A stretch of 34,248 nucleotides of DNA, from assembly GCA_910588555.1 (NCBI GenBank), contig CAJUPC010000022.1, forward strand, positions 1 through 34,248, in the 5' to 3' direction. The first letter of the stretch is position 1. Each line of letters starts with the position of its first letter. Positions 32,165 through 34,248 of this stretch are shown in pieces. The stretch is from Candidatus Gastranaerophilales bacterium (lineage in GTDB: Bacteria > Cyanobacteriota > Vampirovibrionia > Gastranaerophilales > Gastranaerophilaceae). The notes under the pieces were generated by a model, which made no database searches, had not been told where the DNA came from, and was given only the letters and a program-made list of their open reading frames with translations. Both the position numbers and the translations under genes were made by a program.

Positions 32165-34030
32165 ATGTTAGATTTTAAAGAGCAAAATGATAAGGAAAGA
32201 GAGTATTACAGTCAAGATTTTTCACCGATGAATGAAGTCTTGAAACGCGTCAGAAATGCTATTGTTACAGGTCAAAAAGTAAATATTAAAGATATTGATT
32301 TGACCGGTATTTTAGAGTTTAAAGGCAATGAAACTCTTGTCTATGTAACTCTTTTTCAGGCAGGTAATAAATTTTTACGCTGGGGCTGCAAACGATCGGA
32401 ATTTGTTGATACATTAAATCGTGATGTTGAAAAAATTCGTCAAAGCAGCAGATTTACAGATTTTAATCCTGCTGATGAAAATCTTTGCAGAATTATGATT
32501 GAATATACAATAGAGCGTAAAAAAGTTGATAAAAAAGATTTAAAATCTCAACATTTTACAGACAGCAGATTTGAAATCGGCATTAATGGTCTTGAACTCC
32601 GCAGAGAAGGTGTTTCATATTATTATATGCCGACTGATGCTATTTCTTATAGTCATATTGTTTTAGGCTCGGTTTTGCGTACACTTGTTAAAAAGACTCC
32701 GATTGCTAAATTAACTAATAAAATCAGTGAAAGAGTCAAAATTCTAGCAGCTTCAACCGAATATGAATACTATCTTTTCAGAAGCAGAGCATTTGTAACA
32801 TACAAAGATAAGTGTATAGCACTTTACAGAGGAAACGTAAGATTTACCGAATTCAGTTATGATGTTTTATATAATCAGGTCATAAACTCTGCAGAATGGC
32901 TGATTAAGAATATGTATGATGACGGCAGATTTTTGTATTATTATGAATGTATGGATGATACATATAATGACCATGAACATCCTAATCGTCCTATTGATAA
33001 TCTTTATTATAATGATTTAAGGCATTGCGGCGGTATAATAGCTCTTTTACGCGCATATCAGTTAACTGGTGACGAAAAATATATTCAAAATGCAAAACGT
33101 GCACTTGATTGGAGTGTTACAATTTCCAAACCTCATGACACTCAATGGGGAACCGCACTTTTTGCATACTATAATGATAAGGGAAAACTTGGCGGAACAG
33201 GTGTTTTACTTGTTGCAATGATGCAGTATCGCAATATTACCGGTGATAAATCTTATGATGATTTTATTAAAGGCTATGTTCGTCATATTTTAAGCAGGAT
33301 TTATGACAGTGGTGAACTTTTAGGATATTTTATTCATCCAGCATATCAAGGAGGCCAGCCGCTTGTTACAATGAATGATGAAGAGAGAAAAGCTATGTTT
33401 TCTTTCTATTACCCCGGTGAGGCGTTGCTCGGTGTAGGTCTATTTGTTAATAATTTCAAAGATGACGAGTTTTTAAACAGTGAAGCAAAAAGATTAGGTG
33501 AAAAAGCTCTTGATTGGATTATTGATGAAAGACCGAAAATATACGCAGATTTGTTCACAGCATTGCCGTCTGACGCATGGTTAATGCAGGCAATTGAAGA
33601 ATGGGCTAAAGATGAACATTTCAGAAAAGAAAACTATTTCAATTTTGTTTTCGGTGACGCTGATACAATGGTTCAAAAAACTTATACACGTGATGATTCG
33701 CCATATATTGACTATGATGGAGGATATTATTACGAGCACGGTGACCATTATTACCCTGACGGCGCACGCTCTGAGGGGCTTGTTGCAGCCTATTATCTTG
33801 CAAAATTCTTAGGGAATAAAGAATTAGAAGAAAAATATTTGAATGCCTGCAAACATGTTGCAATGTGTCAATTCCATTTATTTAATTCAGAAGAAAATAA
33901 TTACTCGCATAAAAACCCTGAACGCTCTAAAAATTCTATACGTTTTAAAGCTACAAGACAGTGGGTTAGAGTGGATTCTATTCAACACGTAGCCTGCTTC
34001 TTTGCAAGACTTTATATGGCTGAAAATTAA
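32165..34030 (+). CDS. AMMECR1-like domain fused to an alpha/alpha-barrel glycosidase-like domain
   Basis: A 621-residue soluble protein with no signal peptide. Residues about 50-180 follow the order of an AMMECR1 domain: LVYVTLFQAGNKFLRWGC near the start (where the family has VTL..LRGCIG), SRFTDFNPADENL, then RFEIGINGLELRREG and YYMPTDA near its end. Residues about 230-610 are repeated helical pairs of the six-hairpin glycosidase or epimerase type: NSAEWLIKNMYDDGRFLYYY, DLRHCGGIIALLRAYQLTGD, YYPGEALLGVGLF, YDGGYYYEHGDHYYPDGARS. Several aromatic/acidic clusters could bind sugar. Enzymatic activity and substrate are unknown, and the AMMECR1 call is tentative. Confidence 0.75.
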   Translation: MLDFKEQNDKEREYYSQDFSPMNEVLKRVRNAIVTGQKVNIKDIDLTGILEFKGNETLVYVTLFQAGNKFLRWGCKRSEFVDTLNRDVEKIRQSSRFTDFNPADENLCRIMIEYTIERKKVDKKDLKSQHFTDSRFEIGINGLELRREGVSYYYMPTDAISYSHIVLGSVLRTLVKKTPIAKLTNKISERVKILAASTEYEYYLFRSRAFVTYKDKCIALYRGNVRFTEFSYDVLYNQVINSAEWLIKNMYDDGRFLYYYECMDDTYNDHEHPNRPIDNLYYNDLRHCGGIIALLRAYQLTGDEKYIQNAKRALDWSVTISKPHDTQWGTALFAYYNDKGKLGGTGVLLVAMMQYRNITGDKSYDDFIKGYVRHILSRIYDSGELLGYFIHPAYQGGQPLVTMNDEERKAMFSFYYPGEALLGVGLFVNNFKDDEFLNSEAKRLGEKALDWIIDERPKIYADLFTALPSDAWLMQAIEEWAKDEHFRKENYFNFVFGDADTMVQKTYTRDDSPYIDYDGGYYYEHGDHYYPDGARSEGLVAAYYLAKFLGNKELEEKYLNACKHVAMCQFHLFNSEENNYSHKNPERSKNSIRFKATRQWVRVDSIQHVACFFARLYMAEN

Positions 34031-34041
34031 CGAATAAATAC

Positions 34042-34110
34042 CGTTGATATCGTTAAAATCTATTAGTAGGCGGTTGTACAAATTGTATAAATGTATAGAA
34101 GATATCAATG
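34042..34110. repeat. Inverted repeat downstream of the 32165 gene
   Basis: CGTTGATATC (34042-34051) and GATATCAATG (34101-34110) form a ten-pair stem with one G-U on the plus-strand RNA. The enclosed 49 bases include TTGTACAA. No T run follows, so it is not a standard terminator. The remaining sequence from 34031 to 34134 shows no gene. Confidence 0.4.
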
Positions 34111-34134
34111 CCAGCCGCACAATGTTGAAAAAAT

Positions 34135-34160
34135 AAAAAAGACCAACTAAATGTCAGTCT
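34135..34160 (-). terminator. Intrinsic terminator of a minus-strand gene beyond the right edge
   Basis: Minus-strand AGACTGAC (34160-34153) pairs with GTTGGTCT (34147-34140) only when two U-G/G-U wobbles are allowed, so it is designed for minus-strand RNA. A six-T run follows at 34140-34135, then ATTTTTTC. The sequence GTTGGTC and its wobble design mirror the terminator at 16173-16203. Confidence 0.7.
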
Positions 34161-34163
34161 AAT

Positions 34164-34187
34164 AAAAAAGGGAAAGGAAACAAATTT
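34164..34187 (-). repeat. 3'-UTR repeat block, copy 2
   Basis: 24 bases identical to 16207-16230, again immediately upstream of a wobble-paired minus-strand terminator. A separate eight-pair hairpin, ATAGTAAA (34195-34202) / TTTACTAT (34209-34216), lies on its gene-side flank, as an inverted repeat does at copy 1. Confidence 0.85.
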
Positions 34188-34248
34188 AAATTGCATAGTA
34201 AAAACTTATTTACTATTATATTTATAAATTTTAAAAACTGTGTTAAAA

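Noticed and set aside
1..34248. Search for tRNA/rRNA genes, CRISPR arrays, insertion sequences, toxin-antitoxin or phage-defence genes
   Set aside because: None seen: no direct-repeat arrays, no terminal inverted repeats with target duplications, no transposase or integrase motifs.

Overview
The window is an AT-rich, gene-dense bacterial chromosome segment with no tRNA, rRNA, insertion sequence, CRISPR array or replication origin that I can see, and no gene-free stretch over 300 bases. The gene set suggests a gut Melainabacteria relative (Vampirovibrionia, order Gastranaerophilales). The reasons are a prepilin with a FTLAEVLVTLGIIGVV-type N-terminus, a protein beginning MGMAASQARFLGLTARK that I associate with that group, glycogen synthase, and a mur cluster rearranged relative to the classical dcw order. 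This assignment comes from memory of protein style, not from a search.

Layout. Bases 1-132 (minus) hold the start of a type IV prepilin-like gene with a strong promoter. It is out of frame because of a ten-base poly-G tract. A 51-codon CxxC protein gene (251-406) and the rplU-rpmA ribosomal operon follow, all on minus. Bases 1403-8440 (plus) are a tightly overlapping cell-wall operon: murF, mraY, murD, ftsW, murG, then folC where murC/murB would classically be. Bases 8406-12176 (minus) carry a membrane GT2 glycosyltransferase and a sensor histidine kinase/MmcQ pair. Next come a Met/Tyr/Asn-rich hypothetical (minus), a membrane-anchored TPR protein (plus), two sugar-type ABC permeases (minus), an axial-like secreted-protein candidate with a sigma-28-like promoter (minus) and ruvB (minus). 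Bases 18652-24508 (plus) encode a 1161-residue zinc-ribbon/degenerate-cyclase/STAND-like/TPR protein coupled to glgA and an EamA transporter. Bases 24467-25843 (minus) encode a flavoprotein, and 25922-32043 (minus) form an smc-scpA-scpB-metzincin operon. The last complete gene (32165-34030, plus) joins an AMMECR1-like N-terminus to an alpha/alpha-barrel glycosidase-like domain.

Regulation. The promoters fall into three groups. Some genes have a sigma-70-type promoter, a leader and a Shine-Dalgarno sequence (prepilin, rplU, the 12279-13100 gene). At least six genes have a -10 box only 6-9 bases before the ATG and no Shine-Dalgarno, implying leaderless mRNAs (murF, the histidine kinase, the first permease, the STAND-like protein, the EamA transporter and the 32165 gene). 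One gene has a sigma-28-like promoter. A repeated 3'-untranslated module, made of a 24-base identical block beside a wobble-paired terminator, occurs after the axial-like gene and again at the right edge. The second copy suggests a related minus-strand gene just outside the window.

The strongest leads are the poly-G tract in the prepilin gene, the leaderless promoter pattern, the sigma-28-linked axial-like gene with its repeated 3' module, and the STAND-like protein whose cyclase and P-loop active sites both look lost.
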